Source of the DNA: Hydrogenophaga pseudoflava
GTDB taxonomy: Bacteria > Pseudomonadota > Gammaproteobacteria > Burkholderiales > Burkholderiaceae_C
NCBI RefSeq assembly: GCF_031020795.1
Contig: NZ_JAVHJP010000003.1
Location: forward strand, 241,408-305,407
Length of the DNA stretch: 64,000 bases
Direction of reading: 5' to 3'
Part shown: in pieces, positions 19,944 through 27,174 of the stretch
How the letters are laid out: each line of letters starts with the position of its first letter
Numbering within the stretch: the stretch's first letter is position 1
Made by a program: the position numbers and the translations under genes
The notes under the pieces: generated by a model
Told to the model about the DNA's origin: nothing
Seen by the model: the letters and a program-made list of their open reading frames with translations, nothing else
Databases searched by the model: none

Positions 19944-21005
19944 ATGAAGACATTTCACAACCCCCACCACGCCCTGCACCAGGGCCGTGAAGAGATGTTC
20001 CGCGGCCGCATGGTGCCCTGCCACGAAGTGCCCGCCCGGCTGGACTTTGTGCTGGCCGAGCTGCAGCGGCGCTCGCAGGGTGGGCTGTTCCTGCCCGAGG
20101 TCGGCGAGGCCGACCTGGACACGGCCATCGCCCGCGTGCACGACGCGCGCTACACGCAGTTCCTGGCCGGCGCCTGGGACGAGTGGGTGGCGATGGACCC
20201 GGCGAACGCGCAGCGCGACGCCCTGCCCTCGGTCTGGCCGCTGGGCAACCCGCACGCCTTCCGCACCGACGTGCTGCCGCAGAACTTCGCGGCGCGGCTG
20301 GGCCTGTTCTCCTTCGATGCGGGCTCGCCCCTGATGGCCGGCACCTGGACCGCCGCGCGAGCGGGCGCGGCCTGCGCCGTGGCGGCGGCGCGCGAGGTGC
20401 ACGGTGGCGCCCGCGCGGCGTTTGCGCTGACGCGGCCGCCGGGCCACCACGCCGGGCCGGACTTCTTCGGCGGCTACTGCTTCCTGAACAACGGCGCCAT
20501 TGCCGCGCAGGCGCTGCGCGATCTGGGCCATGCCAAGGTCGCGGTGCTGGACATCGACTACCACCATGGCAACGGCACCCAGACCATCTTCTACGAGCGG
20601 TCCGACGTGATGACCGTCTCGGTCCACGGCGACCCGGCGACCGAGTACCCCTTCTTCCTGGGCCACGCCAGCGAACGCGGTGCGGGTGCGGGCGAAGGCT
20701 TCAACCTCAACATCCCGCTGCCGCGCGGCACCGGCTTTGCCGCCTGGTGCGCCGCGTTGGACGCCGCCATCGAGGCGGTCGAGGACTTCGGCGCCGACGC
20801 CTTGGTGGTGCCCATGGGCATGGACACCTTCAAGGGCGATCCGATCTCCGGCTTCACGCTGGAGAGCAGCGACTACGACACCATCGGCCGTCTGCTCGCC
20901 GCCGCCAGCCTGCCCACCGTGTTCACCTTCGAGGGTGGCTATGCGGTGGACGAGGTCGGCGTGAACGCGGTCAACCTGCTCGAAGCCTACTGCCGCTCGA
21001 TCTGA
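19944..21005 (+). CDS. Histone-deacetylase-like amidohydrolase
   Basis: A 353-residue class-II HDAC-like zinc hydrolase. Bacterial relatives deacetylate acetylpolyamines or other N-acetyl amines. The fold shows ALTRPPGHHAGPDFFGGYCFLNN with the tandem catalytic histidines, DIDYHHGNGTQTIFYE with zinc ligands, the GMDTFKGDPI aspartate segment and the GGYAV loop with the catalytic tyrosine. The N-terminus, MFRGRMVPCHEVPARLDFVL, resembles acetylpolyamine amidohydrolases more than acetoin-utilisation proteins. It converges on the DUF3455 gene with a seven-base gap. Substrate not determined. Confidence 0.88.
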   Translation: MKTFHNPHHALHQGREEMFRGRMVPCHEVPARLDFVLAELQRRSQGGLFLPEVGEADLDTAIARVHDARYTQFLAGAWDEWVAMDPANAQRDALPSVWPLGNPHAFRTDVLPQNFAARLGLFSFDAGSPLMAGTWTAARAGAACAVAAAREVHGGARAAFALTRPPGHHAGPDFFGGYCFLNNGAIAAQALRDLGHAKVAVLDIDYHHGNGTQTIFYERSDVMTVSVHGDPATEYPFFLGHASERGAGAGEGFNLNIPLPRGTGFAAWCAALDAAIEAVEDFGADALVVPMGMDTFKGDPISGFTLESSDYDTIGRLLAAASLPTVFTFEGGYAVDEVGVNAVNLLEAYCRSI

Positions 21006-21012
21006 CGCTGGC

Positions 21013-21564
21013 TCAGGCCGGCTTCCAGAAGATGTAGTCGGCCGTGTAGGTCACCACGCGCTTGCTGCCCATGGTGGCGGCGTCGCAGGGCGCTGCGGGG
21101 GCCACGCCGCCCTTGGTGGCCACGCGCTGGATGTGGCTCACGCCCTGGGCCATGCCGCTGCCCATGGCCGGGTTGGCCTTGACCAGCTGCAGCGGGATGT
21201 TGCCGCTGCCGTTGGGCGCCACCGCCAGCTGTGCGCCACTCACCTTGGAACCGTCGTTGAAGTCCCAGGTGGCGGGCGGGCCGTAGTACTTGCCCAGGCG
21301 CTCGCCCTTGCGGCCCTTGAGGCCGGCGTCGGGGCTCATGAACACCCACTCGTACTGGCCGGCCATGTCCTTCTTGGCCTGGCACTGGTAAGTGATGTCG
21401 CCAGCGGCGGCGGTCTCGAAGGCCACGCGGTGGCCGGCGGGCACCTGCACCGCGGCTGGCAGATCGGCCTGCGAGAACGGAACCATCGCAGGACCGCTGG
21501 CGCAGGCGGTGAGCGTGAGCACGACGGCACCGCCGAGTGCGGTTTTGGTGAAGCGGGAGAACAT
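21013..21564 (-). CDS. DUF3455 lipoprotein
   Basis: A 183-residue predicted lipoprotein with lipobox LTACAS (cysteine at residue 21) after a short hydrophobic signal. The mature part follows the DUF3455 pattern: PAGHRVAFETAAAGDITYQC, YEWVFMSPDAGL, YYGPPATWDFNDGSKVSG and a C-terminal YTADYIFWKP. The family has no known function. It lies 41 bases downstream of the small cytochrome c gene on the same strand, so it is probably the last gene of the ferritin-like/cytochrome operon that faces the sigma-factor operon. Confidence 0.85.
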   Translation of the reverse strand: MFSRFTKTALGGAVVLTLTACASGPAMVPFSQADLPAAVQVPAGHRVAFETAAAGDITYQCQAKKDMAGQYEWVFMSPDAGLKGRKGERLGKYYGPPATWDFNDGSKVSGAQLAVAPNGSGNIPLQLVKANPAMGSGMAQGVSHIQRVATKGGVAPAAPCDAATMGSKRVVTYTADYIFWKPA

Positions 21565-21605
21565 GGAACGGCTCCTGTGTGTATCTGTACAGATGTGAAC
21601 GGACG

Positions 21606-21998
21606 TCAGCGGACCGGCTGGCCCGCTGCAAGGGATTGCAGAAATGCGACGACGTCGCGCCGGTCGACCGCCTCGGACAGCCGGTAGCCCATCGCCTGGC
21701 CGGGCACCAGGGCCTCGGGATCGGTCAGCCAGGCCTGCAGCTTGTCGGGCGTCCAGACGTGACCGGCCGCGGCCAGCGCGGCGGAGTAGGCGAAGTCCGC
21801 CTTCTTGCCCGCGGCACGACCCACCACGGTGCCCAGCGCGGGACCGACGCGGTTCTCGTCCAGGCTGTGGCAGCCTCCGCAGCGCGACTCGAACAGGTCG
21901 CGGCCGCGCGCCACATCGCCCGACTGGGCCTGGGCCGCCGGCACGGCAGCGGCCAGCAGCCCCATCGCGAATGCGGCGCGGCGCAGCGACGTGCCCAT
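21606..21998 (-). CDS. Small class I c-type cytochrome
   Basis: A 130-residue exported mono-haem cytochrome c. A signal peptide ending AAQAQ (about residue 25) precedes the haem motif C-G-G-C-H (in SRCGGCHSL); VGPALGTVVGRAAG and the distal methionine in PGQAMGYRL follow the cytochrome c2-like pattern. The start was fixed by its overlap with the ferritin-like gene: the stop and start share one base (TGATG). This implies translational coupling and a shared task, most simply electron transfer to or from the exported ferritin-like protein in the periplasm. Confidence 0.9.
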   Translation of the reverse strand: MGTSLRRAAFAMGLLAAAVPAAQAQSGDVARGRDLFESRCGGCHSLDENRVGPALGTVVGRAAGKKADFAYSAALAAAGHVWTPDKLQAWLTDPEALVPGQAMGYRLSEAVDRRDVVAFLQSLAAGQPVR

Positions 21999-22597
21999 CA
22001 GGCGCCGAAGCTCAGGGCGCCACCGGGCAGCGGACGGCCCAGGGCACTGGTCAGCACGGTGAAGTGCATGGTCTCGTCGGCGGCCAGGCGCGCGGCCACC
22101 TTGGCCAGGTCCTTGTTGCCCAGAGACGGGATCACGCCCAGGTAGGCGTTGGTGGCACCCAGTTCCAGCCGCGCGGCCAGGTCCAGCACGTCGGCCTGGT
22201 TGCGCAGCGTGTCGGCCTTGAGCGCCTTGGCGTATTCGTCGAGCTTCTTCTCGGCCACCGGTGTGCCACCCAGCTTCTGGATGGTCGCGATCAGTGCGTC
22301 GCGGTGCGCCTTGTGGTGGCCCTGGAAGCTCACGGCCACATCCAGCACCGGCTTCTGCAGCAGGCCGCTGCCGGCGCCCAGCTGGTAGGCGTTGATGGCC
22401 TCGTGTTCCAGGCCGAGCGCGACGTTGAGGATGGACACGTCCTTGGACACGTCGGCGGACATGCCCTGGGCCAGGGTGTCCTTGCCCGCCAGCAGGGCCA
22501 CGGCCACGGCCGAGAGCGCACCGCCACGGCGCATGAAGCTGCGGCGCGAGGCGGGCGGGCCAACGAGTTCGGAAGCGGGAAGGATGATGTTCGACAT
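21998..22597 (-). CDS. Tat-exported ferritin-like protein
   Basis: A 199-residue ferritin-like four-helix protein with a twin-arginine signal (SRRSFMRRGG at residues 18-27, then an Ala/Val-rich core to about 44). The mature helices carry carboxylate/His metal-ligand patterns: LEHEAINAY, GHHKAHRD, RLELGATNAY and ADETMHF. Tat export suggests folding, perhaps with metal, before crossing the membrane. Function of this subfamily is unknown; it is not a storage ferritin or bacterioferritin. It is the first gene of its operon, with a 60-base leader from an ECF-type promoter candidate. Confidence 0.87.
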   Translation of the reverse strand: MSNIILPASELVGPPASRRSFMRRGGALSAVAVALLAGKDTLAQGMSADVSKDVSILNVALGLEHEAINAYQLGAGSGLLQKPVLDVAVSFQGHHKAHRDALIATIQKLGGTPVAEKKLDEYAKALKADTLRNQADVLDLAARLELGATNAYLGVIPSLGNKDLAKVAARLAADETMHFTVLTSALGRPLPGGALSFGA

Positions 22598-22663
22598 GGT
22601 GGGGTCCTTGGGTTGTGGGTGAGGGAAACAGCGCCGGTCGTGAAAAACAGCACCGACGGACCG

Positions 22664-22693
22664 GATACGCGGGCCACTCCCGCAACGGATTCA
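22664..22693 (-). promoter_or_regulatory. ECF-type promoter candidate for the ferritin-like operon
   Basis: On the minus strand TGAATCC (22693-22687), a 17-base spacer and CGTATC (22669-22664) are arranged like the -35 and -10 elements of an ECF sigma promoter. It points at the ferritin-like gene about 66 bases downstream. The same -35 block, extended to the 13 bases TCTGAATCCGTTG, occurs in mirror image upstream of the DUF3034 gene. A sigma factor of this class is encoded 2.2 kb away. The assignment is by pattern only. Confidence 0.6.
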
Positions 22694-22738
22694 GAAGACC
22701 ACATTTTTTTTGTGGGCATGTCGCGTCTGAATCCGTTG
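22683..22738. repeat. Perfect 13-bp inverted repeat in the divergent promoter region
   Basis: CAACGGATTCAGA (22683-22695) and TCTGAATCCGTTG (22726-22738) are exact reverse complements separated by 30 bases. Inside lies a second dyad, CCACA-N7-TGTGG (22699-22715), around a T-tract. The arms coincide with the -35 blocks of two outward-facing promoter candidates, so the repeat is best read as duplicated promoter elements rather than a terminator. Confidence 0.9.
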
Positions 22739-22756
22739 GCCCGGTGGCCGCGTAAA
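22728..22756 (+). promoter_or_regulatory. ECF-type promoter candidate for the DUF3034-globin-cupredoxin-sigma operon
   Basis: TGAATCC (22728-22734), a 16-base spacer and CGTAAA (22751-22756) form an ECF-like promoter, 55 bases before the DUF3034 ATG. Its -35 block and the first spacer bases are identical to those of the opposite-facing promoter. It would drive the operon that ends with the sigma and anti-sigma genes, giving autoregulation. Confidence 0.6.
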
Positions 22757-22811
22757 GGGAATGCCGGGTCTGTTCAGCGACCGGTACCCTTACCCACCAC
22801 ACCCAACCACC

Positions 22812-23765
22812 ATGCCCCACACCTTCCACTCCCCACAGCACCGGCATCCGGCCCGCCACCTGCTCGCACTGGGCGTCGCCGCAGCCCTCCTGGCCCATGC
22901 CCCTGCCCGCGCCGACACCGGCAAGCTGCTGCTGACCGGCGGCGTCAGCACCATCGACGGCGCGGCCGGCGGTGGCCTCTCGCCCTGGGCCGTGATCGGC
23001 AGCCAGGCGACCGCTGGCGAGACCGGCTTCTCGACCCACCTCAGCCACGCGCGCACGCAGGACTACAAGCTCAACGCCTTCGGCGCCGCGGTCGGCATCA
23101 ACGACCGGGTGGAGCTGTCTGTGGCGCGTCAGGACTTCGACACCGGCATCACCGGCACCCTGCTCGGCCTGCCCGGCCTGAAGCTCAAGCAGGACATCGT
23201 CGGCGCCAAGTTCCGCGTGGCGGGCGACGCCATCCTCGACAGCGACTCGTTGATGCCGCAGATCGCGGTCGGCGTGCTGGCCAAGCGCCTGGGCTCCACC
23301 GGGCTGGACGCCACGCTGTCCGCACTGGGCGCCAAGCGCTCGGGCACCGACGTCTACGTCAGCGCCACCAAGCTGTTCCTGGCCCAGGGCCTGCTGGTCA
23401 ACGGCACGCTGCGCGCCACCAAGGCCAACCAGGGTGGACTGCTGGGCCACGGCGCCACGCTCGGCGGCGCCGACAACGGCTATGAACTGATGCCGGAACT
23501 CTCGGTCGCCTACCTGCTGCGCAAGAACCTGGCGGTCGGTTTCGAAGTCCGCGCCATGCCCGACAAGCTGAACAAGGCCGGCGCCGCGGCTGGCCTCGGC
23601 GATGGCCTGCGCGCCGGCGACTGGAAGGACATCTTCATCGCCTGGGCGCCGAGCAAGAACGTCTCGCTCACCCTGGCCTATGTGGACCTGGGCACCGTCG
23701 TCCCCGCCACCACCAAGAACAAGAAGCAGACCGGTACCTACCTCTCGGCCCAGTTCGCGTTCTGA
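22812..23765 (+). CDS. DUF3034 family exported protein
   Basis: A 317-residue protein with a signal peptide (ALGVAAALLAHAPARA, cleavage near residue 34) and a mature part rich in alternating strands that ends in a terminal phenylalanine (SAQFAF), typical of outer-membrane beta-barrels. The DUF3034 pattern GKLLLTGGVSTIDGAAGGGL is at the mature N-terminus. Function is unknown. ATG at 22812 was preferred because the upstream ATG at 22761 falls within the promoter region. First gene of the plus-strand operon, followed after 26 bases by the globin gene. Confidence 0.87.
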   Translation: MPHTFHSPQHRHPARHLLALGVAAALLAHAPARADTGKLLLTGGVSTIDGAAGGGLSPWAVIGSQATAGETGFSTHLSHARTQDYKLNAFGAAVGINDRVELSVARQDFDTGITGTLLGLPGLKLKQDIVGAKFRVAGDAILDSDSLMPQIAVGVLAKRLGSTGLDATLSALGAKRSGTDVYVSATKLFLAQGLLVNGTLRATKANQGGLLGHGATLGGADNGYELMPELSVAYLLRKNLAVGFEVRAMPDKLNKAGAAAGLGDGLRAGDWKDIFIAWAPSKNVSLTLAYVDLGTVVPATTKNKKQTGTYLSAQFAF

Positions 23766-23791
23766 CCAACCACCCCATGCCCCACACCACC

Positions 23792-24274
23792 ATGAAACAG
23801 CTCATCACCCTCTCCGCCCTGTCGCTGCTGACCCTGATCGGCGCGCCGGCCGGCGCCCAATCCATGGACAAGCCCCTGGCGCCCTCTGCCGCATCGGCCT
23901 ACCCGGTGGCACCGGCCCCCGGCCTGTTCGACGCCCTGGGCGGCCAGACCGGCCTGCGCACCCTGATGAACGACTTCGTCAACCGCCTCAAGGCCGACCC
24001 GCGGCTGGCCGAGGCCTTCAAGGAGGCCAACGGAGCCAACCTCGCCAAGCAGTTGACCGACCAGATCTGCCAGCTTTCGGGTGGCCCCTGCGTCTACAAC
24101 GGCCCGAACATGAAAGAAGCCCACAGCAACATGGACGTGACGCGCGCCGACTTCAACGCGCTGGTCGAGGTGTTGCAAATGAGCATGGACGCCCGCGGGA
24201 TCCCGTTTGCCCGGCAGAATCAGCTGCTCGCGCTGCTGGCCCCCATGCACCGCGACGTGATCAACGTCCGATAA
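23792..24274 (+). CDS. Periplasmic group 1 truncated haemoglobin-like protein
   Basis: A 160-residue protein with a signal peptide (MKQLITLSALSLLTLIGAPAGAQ seen in two parts) and a truncated-globin domain from about residue 45: FDALGGQTGLRTLMNDFVNRL, LTDQICQLSGGPCVYNG, MKEAHSNMDVTRADF with the proximal histidine, and FNALVEVLQ. Truncated globins bind O2, NO or peroxide. Export is unusual, since most are cytoplasmic. An ATG at 23777 is also possible; 23792 gives a better signal peptide. It is the second gene of the sigma-factor operon. Confidence 0.87.
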   Translation: MKQLITLSALSLLTLIGAPAGAQSMDKPLAPSAASAYPVAPAPGLFDALGGQTGLRTLMNDFVNRLKADPRLAEAFKEANGANLAKQLTDQICQLSGGPCVYNGPNMKEAHSNMDVTRADFNALVEVLQMSMDARGIPFARQNQLLALLAPMHRDVINVR

Positions 24275-24287
24275 ACAAGGAGATCCC

Positions 24288-24956
24288 ATGCGGCTCGCCC
24301 CCGTTCTGGCCACCTGCCTGCTCGCAGGCCTTTCTGCGGCACAGGCCGCCACCGTGCAGGTCACCGTGCTCGCCCGGGACGGCAAGCCCTTGCCCGATGC
24401 GGTGGTCGTTCTCGAGCCGGCCGGCGGCCAGCCGGTGCCGGCGGCACAGCCGGTCAGCCAGACGGTGACGCAGGAGAAGATGCAGTTCGACCCGGTGCTC
24501 AGCCTGGTGCCGGTCGGCTCGAAGATCCGCTTTTCCAACCTCGACCGCTGGGACCACCACGTCAAGGGCGGCACGCCCAGCCTGCTGGCCACGGGCACCA
24601 CCGCCTTCGAATTCCGCCTGGCGGGCCGCGCGCAAGGCCAGACCCCGCCCAGCAGCGAGGTGACGATGGAGAAGGCCGGTCCGATCCAGCTCGGCTGCCA
24701 CCTGCACGGCTCCATGCGCGGCTTCGTCTACGTGGCGCCCACACCCTGGGCTGCCAAGACCTCGGCCGACGGCACCGCCACCCTGCCCCAGGTGCCCGAG
24801 GGCGCGATGCAGCTGCGGATCTGGCACCCGGACCAGCTGGTTGACCAGGCCAGCGTCGCGCTGCAGGTGCAGCCGGTCACCACGGTGAACGTGCCCACCC
24901 TGGTGCAGCCGCGCAAGCCGCGCCGGGTCCAGTTCGACTCCGGCAGCACCTACTGA
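24288..24956 (+). CDS. Exported cupredoxin-like protein ('methylamine utilization protein' type)
   Basis: A 222-residue periplasmic protein with a signal peptide (cleavage after LSAAQA, residue 20). The N-terminal half resembles a cupredoxin: KMQFDPVLSLVPVGSKIRFSN, then DRWDHHV with one histidine ligand and IQLGCHLHGSMRGFVYV with the Cys, His and Met ligands of a type 1 copper site. The C-terminal half (about 150-222) is a carboxypeptidase-like beta sandwich (ADGTATLPQVPEGAMQLRIWHP). Copper electron transfer or copper sensing is inferred. It precedes the sigma gene by 14 bases. Confidence 0.83.
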   Translation: MRLAPVLATCLLAGLSAAQAATVQVTVLARDGKPLPDAVVVLEPAGGQPVPAAQPVSQTVTQEKMQFDPVLSLVPVGSKIRFSNLDRWDHHVKGGTPSLLATGTTAFEFRLAGRAQGQTPPSSEVTMEKAGPIQLGCHLHGSMRGFVYVAPTPWAAKTSADGTATLPQVPEGAMQLRIWHPDQLVDQASVALQVQPVTTVNVPTLVQPRKPRRVQFDSGSTY

Positions 24957-24970
24957 GGTCCGCGCACCAC

Positions 24971-25543
24971 ATGATGGACACCGACCAGACCCTGATGGCG
25001 CTGCTCGACCGCGTGGCGCAGCGCGAGGAGGCCGCGCTCAAGTCGCTCTACGACCTCACCAGCGGCAAGCTCTACGGCCTGGCGCTGCGGGTGCTGGAGC
25101 GCCACGAGTGGGCCGAGGACGCGCTGCAAGAAACCTTTCTGCAGATCTGGCGCAGCGCGCCCGACTACCGCGCCTCGCTGAGCCCGCCCATGGCCTGGAT
25201 GGGCCTGATCGTGCGCAGCCGCGCGCTGGACCTGCTGCGCCGGCGCAAGGCCGAGCGCGAGCACCTGAGCGACGACATCGACGACGACGGCATGGCCGAC
25301 CGGCTCGAAGGCGACACCCCCGACCCGCTGCACACCAGCCTGGCCAGCCAGCAGGCCTGGGCACTGCACCAGTGCCTGACGCGGCTGGAGAACAAGCAGC
25401 GTGAGGTGGTCAGCCTGGCCTACCTGCGCGACCTCAGCCACGGCGAGCTGGCCGAACAGCTGAAGCTGCCGCTGGGCACCGTCAAGACCTGGATCCGGCG
25501 CGGGCTGGACCAGCTGCGCATCTGCATGGCGCGGTTCGCCTGA
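24971..25543 (+). CDS. ECF-family RNA polymerase sigma factor
   Basis: A 190-residue group 4 sigma factor. Region 2 spans about residues 25-95 (ALKSLYDLTSGKLYGLALRV, WAEDALQETFLQIWRSAPDY, MAWMGLIVRSRALDLLRRRK) and region 4 about 125-185 (LENKQREVVSLAYLRDLSHG, GELAEQLKLPLGTVKTWIRR). It resembles the SigK/RskA-linked group. The anti-sigma gene starts eight bases later. It is likely to recognise the two TGAATCC-N16/17-CGTA promoters in the divergent region at 22.66-22.76 kb, which would make the cluster self-regulated. Confidence 0.93.
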   Translation: MMDTDQTLMALLDRVAQREEAALKSLYDLTSGKLYGLALRVLERHEWAEDALQETFLQIWRSAPDYRASLSPPMAWMGLIVRSRALDLLRRRKAEREHLSDDIDDDGMADRLEGDTPDPLHTSLASQQAWALHQCLTRLENKQREVVSLAYLRDLSHGELAEQLKLPLGTVKTWIRRGLDQLRICMARFA

Positions 25544-25551
25544 GGAACGCC

Positions 25552-26331
25552 ATGGACATCCACCGACACCCCGAGCTGCTGGACCGCCTCGCGGCGGCGT
25601 ACGCCGTCGGCACCCTGCGCGGCGGCGCGCGGCGCCGCTTTGAGACCCTGGCGCGCGAGCGCGCCCCGGTGCGCGCGGCCGCACTGGTGTGGCAAAGCCG
25701 CGTGGCCAGCATGACCGAGCTGGAGCCCGCGGTGACGCCCTCGCCCGTGGTGTGGACGCGCATCCACAACCTGATCGAGGCCGAACGCGAGCAGGCGGCC
25801 ATGGCCGCGGCCCGCGCGGAACCGGCGCCACCAACGCCCACCGGCTGGTGGCGCAGCCTGGCGCTCTGGCGCGGTGCGGCCGGTGCCGGCGCAGTCGCCA
25901 CCGTGCTGGCGGTGGTCACCACCGTGGGCCTGCGCGACCGGCTGGGGGCGCAGATCGACGAGCTGCAGGCCAGGCTGAGCAGCCAGCCGCAGATCGAGTA
26001 CGTGGCCGTGCTCAACGACGAACAGGCCAGCGCCTCGATGCTGGTGACTTTCGACCCGAAGAACCGCAAGCTGACGCTGCAACGCGTGGGCGGCTACCAG
26101 GAGGCGTCCGACAAGTCGCTGCAACTCTGGGCCCTGCCGCCAGGCAGCAAGCCGCGTTCGCTGGGTGTGTTGAGCCAGGAGAAGCTGCTGCAGCTCGCGG
26201 CGGGTGAAGGCGATGTGCGGGAGGTGCCCGCGCTGGCGGTGAGTCTGGAGCCGAAGGGCGGCGTGCCCAGCGAAACCGGTCCGACCGGACCGGTGCTGTT
26301 CAAGGGTGCGCTGATCCAGAAGATGCTGTGA
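25552..26331 (+). CDS. RskA-like anti-sigma factor
   Basis: A 259-residue single-pass membrane protein. The cytoplasmic part (residues 1-100) begins HPELLDRLAAAYAVGTLRGGARRRF, the pattern of RskA-type anti-sigma domains; it lacks the HxxxCxxC zinc motif. A transmembrane helix follows at about 108-130 (AAGAGAVATVLAVVTTVGL). The extracytoplasmic C-terminal part (YVAVLNDEQASASMLVTFD, LQLWALPPGSKPRSLGVL) is the RskA fold. It should hold the ECF sigma factor at the membrane until a signal outside the cytoplasm releases it. It abuts queF on the opposite strand at a TGATCA palindrome. Confidence 0.9.
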   Translation: MDIHRHPELLDRLAAAYAVGTLRGGARRRFETLARERAPVRAAALVWQSRVASMTELEPAVTPSPVVWTRIHNLIEAEREQAAMAAARAEPAPPTPTGWWRSLALWRGAAGAGAVATVLAVVTTVGLRDRLGAQIDELQARLSSQPQIEYVAVLNDEQASASMLVTFDPKNRKLTLQRVGGYQEASDKSLQLWALPPGSKPRSLGVLSQEKLLQLAAGEGDVREVPALAVSLEPKGGVPSETGPTGPVLFKGALIQKML

Positions 26332-27174
26332 TCACTGCCGCGCGGTGCGCGTGTTCGGCGGCGGCAGCTGCGGGTGGCTGCTGCGCCAGGGGTTGATGTC
26401 CAGCCCGCCGCGGCGCGTGTAACGCGCATAGACCATCAGCTTGGCCGGTTTGCAGCGGGCCATGATGTCCATGTAGATGCGCTCGACGCACTGCTCGTGG
26501 AATTCATTGTGATTGCGCAGGCTCACGATGTACTGCAGCAGTCCGGCCTGGTCGATCTGCGGGCCGCTGTAGCGGACCTGCACGCTGCCCCAGTCGGGCT
26601 GGCCGGTCACCGGGCAGTTGCTGCGCAGCAGGTCGCTGACCAGCACCTCGTCCACCGGTTTCTCGTCGAGCGCGGCGGTCAGCAGCTGCGGCGCGGGCTG
26701 GTAGGTGTCGCACTCGACATCGAGGCGGTCGATCGAGACGCCTTCGAGCTCCTTCACCGGCTCGCATTCGAACAGCTCGGGCAGCAGCAGCCGCACACCG
26801 GCCGAGGACTTGACCGCCTCGCCACCCCAGATGGCGCGGCTGATGTCGTCGCGGATGCGGTCGCGCACCGCGTCCGCACTGCCCATGCGCGTGTTGTTGA
26901 AGCTGTTGAGGTAGAGCTTGAGCGACTTGCTCTCGACAATGTGGGTGCTCTCGCAGGGAATCGTGATGTGGGCAATGGCCACCTGCGGCTTGCCCTTCGG
27001 GTTCAGCCAGCTCAGTTCGAACGCGGTCCAGAGGTCCGCGCCCAGGAAGGGCACGCTGCCGGTGATGCCGATTTCGGCGCGCTTGGGCTCGCGCGGCAGC
27101 GGGAACAGCAGGGACGGGTCGTACTGGTCGACGTAGTCGGTGGTCTTGCCCAGGGGAGATTGGTCTGGCGTCAT
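26332..27174 (-). CDS. queF: NADPH-dependent 7-cyano-7-deazaguanine reductase
   Basis: A 280-residue QueF of the long, two-domain (YqcD/E. coli) type, which reduces preQ0 to preQ1 for queuosine. The C-terminal T-fold carries [19 protein letters not shown] with the catalytic cysteine and [19 protein letters not shown]; the N-terminal copy shows [14 protein letters not shown] and [15 protein letters not shown], the substrate-binding signature. ATG at 27174 matches the family start. Its start overlaps the stop of the upstream oxygenase gene by four bases. queE and queD are 20 kb away, so the pathway is dispersed. Confidence 0.95.
   Translation of the reverse strand: MTPDQSPLGKTTDYVDQYDPSLLFPLPREPKRAEIGITGSVPFLGADLWTAFELSWLNPKGKPQVAIAHITIPCESTHIVESKSLKLYLNSFNNTRMGSADAVRDRIRDDISRAIWGGEAVKSSAGVRLLLPELFECEPVKELEGVSIDRLDVECDTYQPAPQLLTAALDEKPVDEVLVSDLLRSNCPVTGQPDWGSVQVRYSGPQIDQAGLLQYIVSLRNHNEFHEQCVERIYMDIMARCKPAKLMVYARYTRRGGLDINPWRSSHPQLPPPNTRTARQ

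Noticed and set aside
23777..23791. Earlier ATG for the truncated globin
   Set aside because: It adds only five residues with a proline near the N-terminus; the ATG at 23792 gives a better signal peptide, though the earlier one cannot be ruled out.
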